Source: a bacterium (GTDB taxonomy: Bacteria; Actinomycetota; Acidimicrobiia; Spongiisociales; Spongiisociaceae). From it: DNA of 64,000 bases. Shown one piece after another: positions 7,855 through 16,967 of this stretch (position 1 is the first letter of the stretch; every line of letters starts with the position of its first letter). A model generated the notes under the pieces. It made no database searches. It was given only the letters and a program-made list of their open reading frames with translations, and was not told the DNA's origin. The stretch is taken from NCBI GenBank assembly GCA_026710435.1, contig JAPOQZ010000244.1, positions 1 to 64,000 of the forward strand, written 5' to 3'. The position numbers and the translations under genes were made by a program.

Positions 7855-8956
7855 TACTCAACCGATGCATCGCCGCGGTGCCGGCCCCAGAATCGAGGCG
7901 ATACTGTCTCATCCGGTTCTCTTCTCGCTGGTATTCGCTTTCGCCCTGGGCTGGGCGATCGTCTACATGACGGGAAACGACCCCGGCTTCGCCTACCGGG
8001 AAATGTTCGACGGGGCGGTCACCGGCTCCGGGCTTCGCAACACCCTCGGAAGAGCTGTTCCGATCATCGGGATGGCCCTCGCTGTGTCGGTTGCGTTCCG
8101 GGCAGGGGTCATCAACCTGGGTGGGGAAGGCCAGATGGTCATGGGGGGCCTGGCCGGAAGCCTGGTGGCGATCTACACACCGGGACCGGGCGAGATCGTG
8201 ATCCCCCTGGCGATGGTCGCGGGGGCCTTGACAGGTGCAATGTGGGCGATGCTGCCCGCCTTCGGGCAGACCCGCCTGCGCCTACCCATTCTCATCACGA
8301 GCCTGCTGCTCAACTACGTGGCCAGAGCCGTGACCGGATACCTGGTGCGCTTCCACTTCCTGGACGACTCCGTGACTCTGACCTCCACCCGACAGGTTCC
8401 CGAGACCGCACGGATACCCAAGGTGCCGGTATTCGGAGGAGTGAGCCTGTCGCTGGTGCTGGTCATCCTGGCAGTGGTGGTCGCGTGGGTGGTCTATCGA
8501 CGCACCGTGCCTGGTTACGAGACGCAGATGGCCGGCTTCAACGGACGGTTCGCCCGCTACGGGGGAATCCAGGTGGAACGCCAAACCGTTGGAGTGATGG
8601 TCGCGGCCGGCGCCATCGGCGGGGTGATCGGAACCCACATGATCATCGGCGACGCATACCGCTTCATCGATGGGGAGTTGGTGGTGAGCGGTCTGGCCTG
8701 GACCGGCCTGCTGGTTGCGCTGCTGGCCGCCAACCATCCACCGATGATCCTGGTGGCCGGGCTCCTGTTCTCGGGTCTTCAGATCGGGGGGTTGGCCATG
8801 CAGCGCAACGCCGATGTGTCATGGCGCCTGGCCCAGGTACTCCAGGCGATGGTGATCGTCGCGGTGGCCAGCCGGCTGGCCTTCGACTTGTTCAAGCGAC
8901 GGCGAAAGAGTCCCACCACCAACGAGCTCGAGTCGGCCGCCGTGGGAGAAGTGTGA
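7847..8956 (+). CDS. ABC transporter permease, nucleoside importer
   Basis: A 369-residue polytopic membrane protein of the branched-chain amino acid/nucleoside permease class (BPD_transp_2). The motif VAFRAGVINLGGEGQMVMGG is typical of BMP-linked permeases. About eight to nine hydrophobic segments are visible, and the tail is basic and cytoplasmic. Overlaps the ATPase gene by 8 bases and shares a TGATG junction with the next permease, so it is translationally coupled on both sides. It forms half of the membrane channel. Confidence 0.92.
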   Translation: MADTQPMHRRGAGPRIEAILSHPVLFSLVFAFALGWAIVYMTGNDPGFAYREMFDGAVTGSGLRNTLGRAVPIIGMALAVSVAFRAGVINLGGEGQMVMGGLAGSLVAIYTPGPGEIVIPLAMVAGALTGAMWAMLPAFGQTRLRLPILITSLLLNYVARAVTGYLVRFHFLDDSVTLTSTRQVPETARIPKVPVFGGVSLSLVLVILAVVVAWVVYRRTVPGYETQMAGFNGRFARYGGIQVERQTVGVMVAAGAIGGVIGTHMIIGDAYRFIDGELVVSGLAWTGLLVALLAANHPPMILVAGLLFSGLQIGGLAMQRNADVSWRLAQVLQAMVIVAVASRLAFDLFKRRRKSPTTNELESAAVGEV

Positions 8957-9876
8957 TGTTCGATCAACTCTTTGACGCCGCCCTCCTGGAGTCAGTGGTC
9001 AGGGCAATGGTCCCGATCCTGCTGGCCGCCCTGGGCGGGATGATCTGCGAGCGGGCCGGCGTGTTCCAGATCGCAATGGAGGGAATGATGCTGTCCGGGG
9101 CCTTCGCGGCGATGGCCGGCTCATACCTGGCCGTGTCCAGCGGCTTGGGGGTGGTGTTCGGAGTGACCGCCGGAGTGCTCGTATCCCTGATGCTCGCATT
9201 CGGCACCGTCAGCCGCAAGGGGGATCCGATAGTGCTCGGCATCGCTCTCAACCTCATGGCGCTGGGGCTAACCGGATTCCTGCTCCCTCAGATATTCGGC
9301 GTGCGCGGCACGTTCCGCCACGAACGGATCGACGGGCTGGATCGCCTGGCGATTCCGGGGCTATCCGAGATCCCGTGGATCGGGTCGGTCCTCTTCGACC
9401 AGACAATTCTCGGTTACCTGGCCTTTCTTCTGGTGCCGGCCATCTGGCTCGTCCTATTCCGCACGCCGGTGGGTCTGCGCCTTCGAGGGGTGGGCGAGCG
9501 TCCGCTGGCGGCCGAGTCATTGGGTGTCAGTCCCACCGCCTACAAGTACGGTGCGGTGATCGCATCGGGTGTCCTGTCGGGACTAGCCGGAGCCCAGTTG
9601 GCGTTGGGCAACCTGGTGCTGTTCGCGGAGGGCATGTCGGCGGGACGCGGCTGGGTTGCGGTCGTGGCGGTGATGCTCGGACGGGCCCATCCCTTCGCGG
9701 TCTTCGGCGCCAGCCTGCTGTTCGCCTTCGCCGAAGGGCTCGGGTTCCGACTCCAGGGAAACGGCTTACCCGTCCAGATTACGGATGCCCTCCCCTTCGT
9801 GGTGACCCTGATCGCCCTCGTAGCCGCCCGTAAACGCTTCGCCCGCCTTCTGGACCTGACTACCGCCCAGAACTGA
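8956..9876 (+). CDS. ABC transporter permease, nucleoside importer
   Basis: A 306-residue second permease of the same class, with the motif ICERAGVFQIAMEGMMLSGAF near the N-terminus and about eight membrane segments. The ATG overlaps the upstream stop in TGATG. It pairs with the 7847-8956 permease. The four genes 5061-9876 make a complete BMP-type importer; the substrate is probably purine nucleosides, inferred from family and from the neighbouring purine/MTA enzymes. Confidence 0.92.
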   Translation: MFDQLFDAALLESVVRAMVPILLAALGGMICERAGVFQIAMEGMMLSGAFAAMAGSYLAVSSGLGVVFGVTAGVLVSLMLAFGTVSRKGDPIVLGIALNLMALGLTGFLLPQIFGVRGTFRHERIDGLDRLAIPGLSEIPWIGSVLFDQTILGYLAFLLVPAIWLVLFRTPVGLRLRGVGERPLAAESLGVSPTAYKYGAVIASGVLSGLAGAQLALGNLVLFAEGMSAGRGWVAVVAVMLGRAHPFAVFGASLLFAFAEGLGFRLQGNGLPVQITDALPFVVTLIALVAARKRFARLLDLTTAQN

Positions 9877-9889
9877 CAAGCCTCTCCGG

Positions 9890-9960
9890 TTCGGGCGCGT
9901 TCACGCTATGTGCAGTCGTCATGGAACCGCGGGTCCCGAGTTTTGGGTTACGGCTTGGAG
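9890..9960 (+). repeat. Dispersed repeat R2, partial copy
   Basis: TCGGGCGCGTTCACGCTATGTGCAGTCGT followed by GGAACCGCGGGTCC matches the left half of the R2 copies at 171 and 2016. The right end (CGATCGAACTA) is missing. It lies 14 bp after the stop of the second nucleoside permease. Confidence 0.6.
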
Positions 9961-9969
9961 TACCCGGTG

Positions 9970-9997
9970 CTATGACAGGAGGGCGGTCCTGTCATAG
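9970..9997 (+). terminator. Perfect 11-bp inverted repeat, possible terminator of the importer operon
   Basis: CTATGACAGGA, a 6-base loop GGGCGG, then TCCTGTCATAG. The arms are perfectly complementary. No T-run follows, so this may be part of a repeat rather than a true terminator. A decayed copy of the same hairpin occurs at 15158-15191. Confidence 0.45.
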
Positions 9998-10200
9998 GAG
10001 GTCGCCGAACAATGACGATTGCTCGGGCCTGCCACCCACCGACCCAGGAATCATGCCGACCGTGCGACCCAGGGGAATGGCGGGGCGCGTTTCGGGCGCC
10101 GATGAGGCGACGGCAGGGAAGGTGGGCCCCGCCCGAGGCGACAGGTCCAACGTTTTTCGCGTTCTCCAGACCCCAGGCCGGTGGTCCACTAGTGGTTAAG
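9994..10200 (+). repeat. Composite R1-like and R3 repeat
   Basis: Bases 9994-10070 match the left half of R1 (ATAGGAGGTCGCCGAACAAT, then GACGATTGCTCGGGCCTGCC). Bases 10041-10195 match the R3 copy at 15255-15412 (ATCATGCCGACCG, GCGGGGCGCGTTTCGG, GCGACGGCAGGG, TTTTTCGCG). No gene is supported between 9877 and 10277; the whole gap is repeat sequence plus about 75 bp of unremarkable DNA. Confidence 0.6.
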
Positions 10201-10277
10201 GAGTTGATCGGCGAATCTGCGAATCAGGACAAGGGCACCACTGGGGTATTGAACCGGGAAGTGCAGGGCAGTAACGG

Positions 10278-11177
10278 CTATCCGCCACCGGATGTGTCGG
10301 CCGCACCGATCAGTTTCATGAGCTTGCTCGCCCGCGGGTCGAGTTCTGCGTCCGATCTCCAGACCCCTTCGATCCGGCGCAACGCCACCAGAGGTCCCTC
10401 CTCGAGATCGGGATAACCCTCTCCGGATGCTGCTACCTGGCGAGGCAGCACGGTACGGGCGTAGCCGAACACGGCCATCTGGCGCAGTACCGACGGATTG
10501 CCGGATTCCAGCGCCACCTGGTATGGGATCCCGAGCCGAGCGAGACCCTGGTCGACCAGGAGCCGGGTTCGGGAGTCGGGCGGGTAGAAGGCCCAGGCGT
10601 CCGGGCTCCCCCCATCCCGCCCGCTTCGTATCGCCTCCACCGGAGGAGAACCCGGGCGCGAGTAGACATGCATACGCTCGGTGGTTATCTGGGTTGAGTT
10701 GTACTGCGGCCCCGCGGGACCCACCACGAACGCCAGATCCAACTCGTAGTCGTCCAGCATCGAGAGCAACTCTCCGGACTCGTCCACCACCAGTTGCAGT
10801 TCGATCGAGGAGTGCTCCTCCTGCATCCGCAACAGAGCTACCGGGATGGTGTACAGACCTACCGTGTCGATCATTCCCACCCTTAGCGACCCGACCTCCC
10901 CCTTCTCCCAGCTATCCAGCCATCGGAGCAGGTCGGTCGTCTGGCCCAGAACGTGGTCTGCGTACCGGGCGACTCTGTACCCGCCCTCGGTCAGCACCCG
11001 CCGGCGGCCGTCCTTCCTGAACAACGGCGCCCCCAAACGCTTGGCGAGCTCGGCCAGAGAGTGTGAGAGGGCAGGCTGGCTGATCCCAAGTTCCCATGCT
11101 GCTTCCGTGAACGATCCAGAGCGCTCCACTGCCTGCAGGCAACGGAGGCTCCTGAAGTTGAGCGGGGGAATATCCAT
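10278..11177 (-). CDS. LysR-family transcriptional regulator
   Basis: A 299-residue protein with the standard LysR layout. The N-terminal winged helix-turn-helix spans residues about 8-66 (SGSFTEAAWELGISQPALSH, then RLGAPLFRKDGR), followed by a linker helix and a periplasmic-binding-like effector domain to the C-terminus. LysR proteins typically regulate a divergent neighbour and themselves; the divergent gene here is ino1, 74 bp away. A perfect 9-bp inverted repeat overlaps its own start codon. The effector is not predictable. Confidence 0.9.
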   Translation of the reverse strand: MDIPPLNFRSLRCLQAVERSGSFTEAAWELGISQPALSHSLAELAKRLGAPLFRKDGRRRVLTEGGYRVARYADHVLGQTTDLLRWLDSWEKGEVGSLRVGMIDTVGLYTIPVALLRMQEEHSSIELQLVVDESGELLSMLDDYELDLAFVVGPAGPQYNSTQITTERMHVYSRPGSPPVEAIRSGRDGGSPDAWAFYPPDSRTRLLVDQGLARLGIPYQVALESGNPSVLRQMAVFGYARTVLPRQVAASGEGYPDLEEGPLVALRRIEGVWRSDAELDPRASKLMKLIGAADTSGGG

Positions 11178-11194
11178 AAGTGTTCCTTATGGAT
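11172..11194. promoter_or_regulatory. Inverted repeat at the LysR start, candidate operator
   Basis: ATCCATAAG, 5-base spacer, CTTATGGAT: a perfect 9-bp inverted repeat in an AT-rich island within GC-rich DNA. It overlaps the lysR start codon. A TATACT box for lysR lies at 11198-11203 on the minus strand. The position suggests autoregulation and possibly control of the divergent ino1. This is inference from position and symmetry. Confidence 0.5.
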
Positions 11195-11251
11195 CAGTAT
11201 AAACCTATCTATTTGACTTAAGTAAAGCACCCGTCGAGCCTTAGGCACCTC

Positions 11252-12343
11252 ATGGACGGAGAGGAACCGAAGGTGCAAGAAATCAGAGTGGCGATCGTGG
11301 GCGTCGGCAACTGCGCATCGTCCCTCATCCAAGGCGTCGAGTTCTACCGGGATGCCCCCTCCGACGAGACAATCCCCGGACTTATGCATCCCGTGCTGGG
11401 CGGATACCACGTCGGGGACATCCGCTTCGTCGCCGCCTTCGATGTCGATGCGGCCAAGGTAGGACAGGATCTCTCCAAGGCGGTGACTTCAGGGCCGAAC
11501 AACACCATCCCGTTCGCCGATGTCCCCCACCTGAACGTCGCCGTGCAGCGAGGCCCAACCCTCGACGGGATCGGCGCTTACATCGCCGACGTCGTGGAGG
11601 AGTCGGCCGCCCCGGAAGTGGACGTGGCCGAGGAACTCCGGAAGGCCCGGGCAGACGTAGTCGTCTCCTATCTGCCGGTCGGATCGCAGGAGGCCACCGA
11701 GTTCTACGCAGAGCAGGCCTTGGCAGCCGGTTGCGCCTTCGTCAACTGCATACCCGTATTCATCGCACGGACCGACGAGTGGGCTGATCGTTTCCGGACG
11801 GCGGGACTGCCCATAGTGGGTGACGACATCAAGTCACAGGTGGGCGCCACGATCCTTCATCGCACTCTGGTGAACCTGTTCCAGGACCGCGGGGTAAAAG
11901 TGGATCGCACGTACCAGTTGAACTTCGGCGGCAACACCGACTTCCTCAACATGCTGGAGCGAACCCGGTTGGTGTCGAAGAAGGAATCCAAGACCAAGGC
12001 GGTCACGAGCCAGTTGGAAACCCGGGTGCAGGTTGAGAATGTCCACATCGGACCCTCAGACCATGTTCCGTGGCTCACCGACCGCAAGTGGGCTCACATC
12101 CGCCTTGAAGGAACCGGTTTCGGCAATACACCCCTCAACGCGGAGTTGAAGCTTGAAGTTTGGGACAGCCCCAATTCGGCCGGCGTCGTCATCGACGCGC
12201 TGCGGTGTGCCAAGTTGGGCTTGGACCGAGGACTGTCAGGCCCGCTTCACGAGGCAAGCGCCTATTTCATGAAGTCGCCCCCCCGCCAGATGCGAGACGA
12301 GGTTGCCCGCGCGGCAGTCGAGACCTTCATCGCAGGCTCGTAG
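11252..12343 (+). CDS. ino1: Inositol-3-phosphate synthase (actinobacterial type)
   Basis: A 363-residue Ino1 that converts glucose-6-phosphate to 1L-myo-inositol-1-phosphate using NAD internally. It has the NAD-binding motif [15 protein letters not shown], the central [20 protein letters not shown] and [24 protein letters not shown] (lysine-containing active site) and [12 protein letters not shown]. Length and sequence fit the shorter actinobacterial enzymes. It supplies inositol for phosphatidylinositol, mycothiol or soluble inositol phosphates, consistent with the PimB'-like enzyme at 42419. The start may instead be GTG at 11273, which has GGAGAGGA about 8 bases upstream; the ATG at 11252 has no clear ribosome site. 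Confidence 0.95.
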   Translation: MDGEEPKVQEIRVAIVGVGNCASSLIQGVEFYRDAPSDETIPGLMHPVLGGYHVGDIRFVAAFDVDAAKVGQDLSKAVTSGPNNTIPFADVPHLNVAVQRGPTLDGIGAYIADVVEESAAPEVDVAEELRKARADVVVSYLPVGSQEATEFYAEQALAAGCAFVNCIPVFIARTDEWADRFRTAGLPIVGDDIKSQVGATILHRTLVNLFQDRGVKVDRTYQLNFGGNTDFLNMLERTRLVSKKESKTKAVTSQLETRVQVENVHIGPSDHVPWLTDRKWAHIRLEGTGFGNTPLNAELKLEVWDSPNSAGVVIDALRCAKLGLDRGLSGPLHEASAYFMKSPPRQMRDEVARAAVETFIAGS

Positions 12344-12682
12344 GCAGGCGCTGCGATGGCACCCAAGGCGGGGACCGTGGGAAAACCTACCGCATCCTCA
12401 AACAGTACGTTCCTGGATCGTCGCTCGACGACTCTCGCGCGGTCATCGAGCGGTGGACCGGGGAGAAGGCTCCTCCTCGGCCTCCTCCCCGGCATTCAAG
12501 CGGCTTCTGGAGGGGTACAGATCAGCGTTTGGTAGCTCCGTCGCCCAACTCGAGTTCCTGATCAGCGAGCGGCGGAACAGCCACAATGCCCGTTGCTCGA
12601 ACCCCTCCAGCCGCTTCAGAGTCCCAGAAGGGTGCTGTGCATTCGCAATACGGAGGACGAGCAGCACGCCGGCGGGCGAACG
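12344..12682. other. Non-coding gap with possible decayed coding sequence
   Basis: A 339-bp interval between two converging genes. In one plus frame a stretch reads KTYRILKQYVPGSSLDDSR and continues RAVIERWTGE. After a shift of frame near 12470 another reads FKRLLEGYRSAFG and continues SSVAQLEFLISE. Both look more protein-like than random high-GC translation and could be a frameshifted remnant, but no family is recognised. No terminator with a T-run is visible. Confidence 0.3.
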
Positions 12683-15001
12683 TCACCGTGCTGATCGTGC
12701 CACGATCACGATCTCCGGAGGGTCGAATGCGCTGTGGCCCGGAGGCTCACCCAGCCACTTCTCGACCCGCACCAGGCACGTGTGAGCAGTGGGTCCTTGG
12801 GCCAGACTGGAAGTACCCTCGTCGGAGGTGAGCGCGTTCGGGTTGCCGTGCAAGCACATGCCTTCCAGATCCGGTCCGCTACCCGGTGCGAACCAGGCAC
12901 CTGTGGAGAGTTGCACGACTCCTCTCCGCACCTGATCAGTAGCCAGCGCACCAGCCAGGCAAGCCCCCCGGTCGTTGAAGACCCGTACCACATCTCCGGA
13001 AAGGATCCCGCGCCGGGCCGCGTCGTCAGGGTGGATCCGAAGTGGTTCGTGACCCCGGACCTTGGCCTCCCGACTCGTCGATCCATGGTCCCACTGGCTG
13101 TGTAGACGGGTCCGGGGCTGGTTGGAGACGAGGTGGAGATCGAGTCCTTCAACCGCTTCTCCGAGCCACTCACGGGGAGGCATCCAAGCCGGATGGGGCG
13201 GGCAATCGTCATATCCGAACCCGGCGATCGTCTTGGAGTAGAGCTCTATCCTGCCGGACGGCGTAGCGAGCGGATGCGCAACGGGATCCTCACGAAAGTC
13301 CTCCATCAGCACCTGCTTGGGTTCATCCCCGGCGTAGCGCCTGTCTAGGAACCCTGCCCGCCAGAATTCATCGAAGGGCGGGCAACCCGGTTCCCGCTTC
13401 CGCAGCTTGCGGTAGAGATGCCGCACCCACTGGTCCGCGTTCCGACCTTCGGAGAACTCCTCCCCAGCCCCCAACCGGTCTGCCAGCCCGCCGAATATCT
13501 CGTAGTCGTTCCTGGCACCGCCGACCGGACGGATGGCCTGGTGCATCGCGAAGAGGAGGGTGTCGTTCGGAGCACCCCCGAGATCGTTGCGTTCGAGCGC
13601 GGTGGTGGATGGGAACACGATGTCCGCATGCTTGGCCGTCGCCGTCCAGAACGGTTCGTTCACCACCACCGTGTCGGGTTTCTGCCACGCTCGGCGGAGC
13701 CGGTTGAGATCCTGGTGATGGTGGAACGGGTTACCTCCCGACCAGTAGACGAGGCGGATGTCGGGATACGTGTAGGCGCCGCCGTTGTAGGTGTATTCCT
13801 CGCCGGGCTGCAGCAGCATGTCGGTGATACGCGCCACCGGAATGAACGATGTGGGTGGCCTTCCCCGATCCAGGAAAGGTAGCCAGGCGGTGCCGGAGCC
13901 GTTGCCGACCGACGCCACCGCTCCGTAGCCGACGCCGAATCCCCCGCCGGGACGGCCGATCTGGCCGATGGCCGCCGCCAGAGCTATGGCCGTCCAGATC
14001 ACATGTTCGCCGTGATGGCATCGTTGCAGAGACCAACTGACGTTAATCAACGACCGTCTCTTCACCAGCGATCTGGCCAGGGATCTGATCTCGGACGGTT
14101 CGATGGTGGTAATGCGGGAGGCCCATTCCGCGTCCTTAGCAACCCCGTCCGCCTCTCCGGTGAGGTAGGCGGCCAGCGTGTCCCACCCCGTGCAGTACCT
14201 GTGTACGAAATCACGGTCGTACGTTCCGTCGTCGATCAACGTATGAATCAGGGCCAGCATCAAGGCCGTGTCGGTTCCCGGTCTGATCGGCATCCACACC
14301 GGCCGGAGCGAGCCTTCCAAGTCGTCCGCTATGGGAGAAACGTTCACGAAGCGGGTTCCTCGCTCCGCCCACCGGTGCAGCCAGCCACGGAGTTCGTGCC
14401 GGCCCACCCCTCCGTAGTTGATCTGGCTGTTCTTGAGGGGAATCCCCCCGAAGGCGACCACCAGGTCGGTTTCGTCCCCGATCACGTCCCATGAGGTATG
14501 AGCGTTCTGGAATCTCCACCACCCCATACCAACAACGTGGGGCACGATGACCTCGGCAGCGGCGAGACTGTACGTATTGACCGAACCGGTGTACCCACCT
14601 ATGACGTTCATGAAACGGTGGAGTAGTGTCGGAGCGTGGTGGAAGCGGCCGGCGCTGGCCCAGCCATAGGATCCGGCGTATAGCGCGTCTTTCCCGTGCC
14701 CCTTCCTCACCCGATCAAGCTCAGCGGCCACCAGATCCAGCGCTTCGTCCCATCCGACCTCGACGAACCGCTCCCTACCCCTCAGCTCGGGAGCAGCCGC
14801 CGGTCCGCCCTCAAGCCAACTCTCCCGCACCGAAGGCATGCGGACCCTGCATCGTTCGACATCGACCATGGAGTTCCCGATCGGGGAAGGATCGGGATCG
14901 TCGCGAAACGGTCGCACTGCCCGGATGGCCCCATCCGATGACTCCACCTCGTAGGCACCCCAGTGGGTAAGGGTGAGGGCGACGGCCCGCTTATCGTTCA
15001 C
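12683..15001 (-). CDS. Molybdopterin oxidoreductase, biotin sulfoxide/TMAO reductase type
   Basis: A 772-residue DMSO-reductase-family enzyme of the BisC/TorA branch, which reduce S- or N-oxides at a bis-MGD molybdenum centre. AGSYGWASAGRFHH (Tyr112, Trp114) and the following GGYTGSVNTYS place Ser145 where the molybdenum-ligating Ser of DMSO reductase lies. There is no N-terminal 4Fe-4S cysteine cluster and no twin-arginine signal, so it is probably cytoplasmic like BisC (about 740-780 residues). The GTG start follows GGAGGGG. No cytochrome or chaperone partner is adjacent. A methionine-sulfoxide or biotin-sulfoxide role is plausible but unproven. Confidence 0.85.
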   Translation of the reverse strand: MNDKRAVALTLTHWGAYEVESSDGAIRAVRPFRDDPDPSPIGNSMVDVERCRVRMPSVRESWLEGGPAAAPELRGRERFVEVGWDEALDLVAAELDRVRKGHGKDALYAGSYGWASAGRFHHAPTLLHRFMNVIGGYTGSVNTYSLAAAEVIVPHVVGMGWWRFQNAHTSWDVIGDETDLVVAFGGIPLKNSQINYGGVGRHELRGWLHRWAERGTRFVNVSPIADDLEGSLRPVWMPIRPGTDTALMLALIHTLIDDGTYDRDFVHRYCTGWDTLAAYLTGEADGVAKDAEWASRITTIEPSEIRSLARSLVKRRSLINVSWSLQRCHHGEHVIWTAIALAAAIGQIGRPGGGFGVGYGAVASVGNGSGTAWLPFLDRGRPPTSFIPVARITDMLLQPGEEYTYNGGAYTYPDIRLVYWSGGNPFHHHQDLNRLRRAWQKPDTVVVNEPFWTATAKHADIVFPSTTALERNDLGGAPNDTLLFAMHQAIRPVGGARNDYEIFGGLADRLGAGEEFSEGRNADQWVRHLYRKLRKREPGCPPFDEFWRAGFLDRRYAGDEPKQVLMEDFREDPVAHPLATPSGRIELYSKTIAGFGYDDCPPHPAWMPPREWLGEAVEGLDLHLVSNQPRTRLHSQWDHGSTSREAKVRGHEPLRIHPDDAARRGILSGDVVRVFNDRGACLAGALATDQVRRGVVQLSTGAWFAPGSGPDLEGMCLHGNPNALTSDEGTSSLAQGPTAHTCLVRVEKWLGEPPGHSAFDPPEIVIVARSAR

Positions 15002-15157
15002 AACGCCCCTCCTTCGCTAGTCGGGAACATCCTAGGAGATGCTGAGAGACCCGGTACAGAGGCGTCGCCCCTACCTAGCGGAGCTTGTATCGGACAGTAT
15101 GCCCGGCGATGGACCCCGCTTCTGTCCCGAATCGTATTTCTGTTGCGCTTGGAGGAC

Positions 15158-15191
15158 CGGTGCCGTGACACGAGGATCGGTTCTGTCATAG
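15158..15191 (+). repeat. Decayed copy of the 9962-9998 hairpin
   Basis: CGGTGCCGTGACACGA, then GGATCGGTTCTGTCATAG. It aligns base for base with CGGTGCTATGACAGGA / GGGCGGTCCTGTCATAG at 9965-9997, with a few substitutions that break the pairing. Both copies precede R3 sequence by about 60-100 bp, so they may be parts of one larger composite repeat. Confidence 0.55.
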
Positions 15192-15254
15192 ACCCTTCTC
15201 ATACTGGTGGGTAACCGCAAAGCACCAAGCGGTCCGTTATTCGGTTCCTACCGG

Positions 15255-15412
15255 GCCGGGCTGGGATCATGCTGACCGACCGCCCCGGTAGGGGGATGGC
15301 GGGACGCGTTTCGGCGCCGAGGAGGCGGCGGCAGGGGGTGGGAACCCGCCGGAGGCAAGAGGGCCGGTGTTTTCGCCCAATCGGGTCCCCCTGGCAGCAG
15401 TCCGGCGATGGG
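15255..15412 (+). repeat. Dispersed repeat R3, copy 3
   Basis: GGGATCATGCTGACCGACCG, GATGGCGGGACGCGTTTCGG, GCGCCGAGGAGGCGGCGGCAG and GTGTTTTCGCCC match the 10041-10195 copy and, in part, 17-119. Non-coding. Confidence 0.65.
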
Positions 15413-15729
15413 CACGGATACCGTCAAAGAATCGGATCGGGACACGAGAGCGTTTCTCGGCCCCTCCTAGGACGCATCTGAGACGGAAGGACGACTCCTC
15501 CCCGTCGTTATCCGACACCCTACGAACCTGCTCAAGAACCCGTCCAAACGGCTCACAGTTAGCCAGTGACTTGAGGAACGGGTAGTTTGCCAACCTGGGA
15601 ACCCCCGCAAGAGCGGTACGTCGATTAGAAGGAGAGCGGCGAGGATTGCCGCTCGGATCGGGGATGGTCGCTTCATAAGCCACTGTCCGCCGCCAGAACC
15701 ACTACTTCGATCAGCCGGAGCCCTGCCGA

Positions 15730-16821
15730 ATGCACGACGAACCATTGGCCACCGAACTGGACGATCTAATTGCAACGATGCCCAAGGCCGAGTTGCACGT
15801 CCACTTGGAAGGCACCATCCAACCCGCTACCGCGGTGGAACTGGCCAAGCGCCACGGCTTGGAGGCCACCCTTCCCACCACCGACCCCGATCGGCTCGGC
15901 GACTGGTTCGTGTTCAGGAACTTCAAAGACTTCATCCGGGTGATACGGAGCATCCAGGACCTGATCCGCACCCCGGATGACTTCGCCCTCATCACCTACG
16001 AAGCGGGCGCCGACATGGCGGAACAGAACATCCGCTACCGCGAGTTCACCGTCACCCCCTACAACCACACCCACCTATTCGACAAGGGACTTTCCATTCG
16101 GCACGTCCTTCATGGCTTGGAAGAAGGGCGGCGGAGTGCCCGTGCCGACTTCGGTGTCGAGATCCGATGGGTGTTCGACGTCCCGCGGAACTTCAGCTTC
16201 TCCCGGCCGGGTGGCACCTACGATCCGGAACCGGCGGAGGTAACCCTGCGCCATGCACTGGCCGGGCAGGAGCAGGGAGTCATCGGACTCGGCATAGGAG
16301 GCGACGAGCACGGGAGACCTCCACAGCCGTTCGCACATGCCTTCCGCGAGGCTAAGCGAGCAGGCCTCAAGAGTCTGCCCCACGCCGGCGAGTCTCTCAG
16401 ACCGTGGGGCGCCGACCACGTCAGGGAGTCCATCGAGGTGCTGGAGGCGGACCGCATCGGCCACGGTGTCGGGGCCATCCGGGATCCACACCTTCTCGCG
16501 CTCATGCTTGACCGGGCCATCCCCCTGGAGGTCTGTCCCACCAGCAACCTCAGCACCCGGGTATGCGAGATGATCGCACTACACCCCCTCCGGCACCTCG
16601 ACCGCATGGGGTTGACCGTTACGGTGAACAGCGACGACCCACCTCTCTTCGGGACCACGCTGAACAACGAGTACCGGCTGCTGGCCACCGGATTCGGCTA
16701 CGGAGCGACCGACCTGGTCCGGATCGCTCGCAATGCCTTCACATCCGCCATGTGCCAACCGGAACTCCGGTCGTCCCTCCTGCACGAGTTCGACGCTTGG
16801 AGCCGTTCGCAGAACATCTGA
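15730..16821 (+). CDS. Adenosine deaminase family protein
   Basis: A 363-residue ADA-family amidohydrolase with a full set of active-site motifs: HVHLEG (zinc ligands His23 and His25), GIGGDE, HAGE (zinc His and catalytic Glu), RIGHG, CPTSN and NSDDP (zinc Asp plus catalytic Asp). It deaminates adenosine or a close relative such as adenine or a modified nucleoside. The GIGGDE segment departs from the usual GxDLxGxE, so substrate specificity is open. It precedes a nucleoside phosphorylase (147 bp gap), which fits stepwise nucleoside breakdown after import by the 5061-9876 transporter. Confidence 0.9.
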   Translation: MHDEPLATELDDLIATMPKAELHVHLEGTIQPATAVELAKRHGLEATLPTTDPDRLGDWFVFRNFKDFIRVIRSIQDLIRTPDDFALITYEAGADMAEQNIRYREFTVTPYNHTHLFDKGLSIRHVLHGLEEGRRSARADFGVEIRWVFDVPRNFSFSRPGGTYDPEPAEVTLRHALAGQEQGVIGLGIGGDEHGRPPQPFAHAFREAKRAGLKSLPHAGESLRPWGADHVRESIEVLEADRIGHGVGAIRDPHLLALMLDRAIPLEVCPTSNLSTRVCEMIALHPLRHLDRMGLTVTVNSDDPPLFGTTLNNEYRLLATGFGYGATDLVRIARNAFTSAMCQPELRSSLLHEFDAWSRSQNI

Positions 16822-16967
16822 ACCCTGGCACGAAGCCGGGGCACTTGCTCAGGGCCAACCTCCCAGGCTTAGCAGGCTCGGAGAACCGGACTCTGTCACT
16901 ATTGTTGCCTTGCTGTCCTGCGCGATGTCGGCGAAGGTGCGTGCAATAGACCGAGGGATGGACGATC

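Larger units (their letters stand above)
15002..15729. other. Long intergenic region rich in repeats
   Basis: A 728-bp region between divergent genes. It holds the promoter side of the molybdoenzyme gene (GGAGGGG ribosome site at 15006-15012), a decayed hairpin (15158-15191), an R3 repeat (about 15255-15412) and about 300 bp with nothing recognisable. Open frames here lack conserved motifs and are not supported as genes. Confidence 0.5.

Noticed and set aside
15467-15775. A 102-codon minus-strand frame in the long intergenic region
   Set aside because: No motif, poor ribosome site, overlaps the start of the ADA-like gene.
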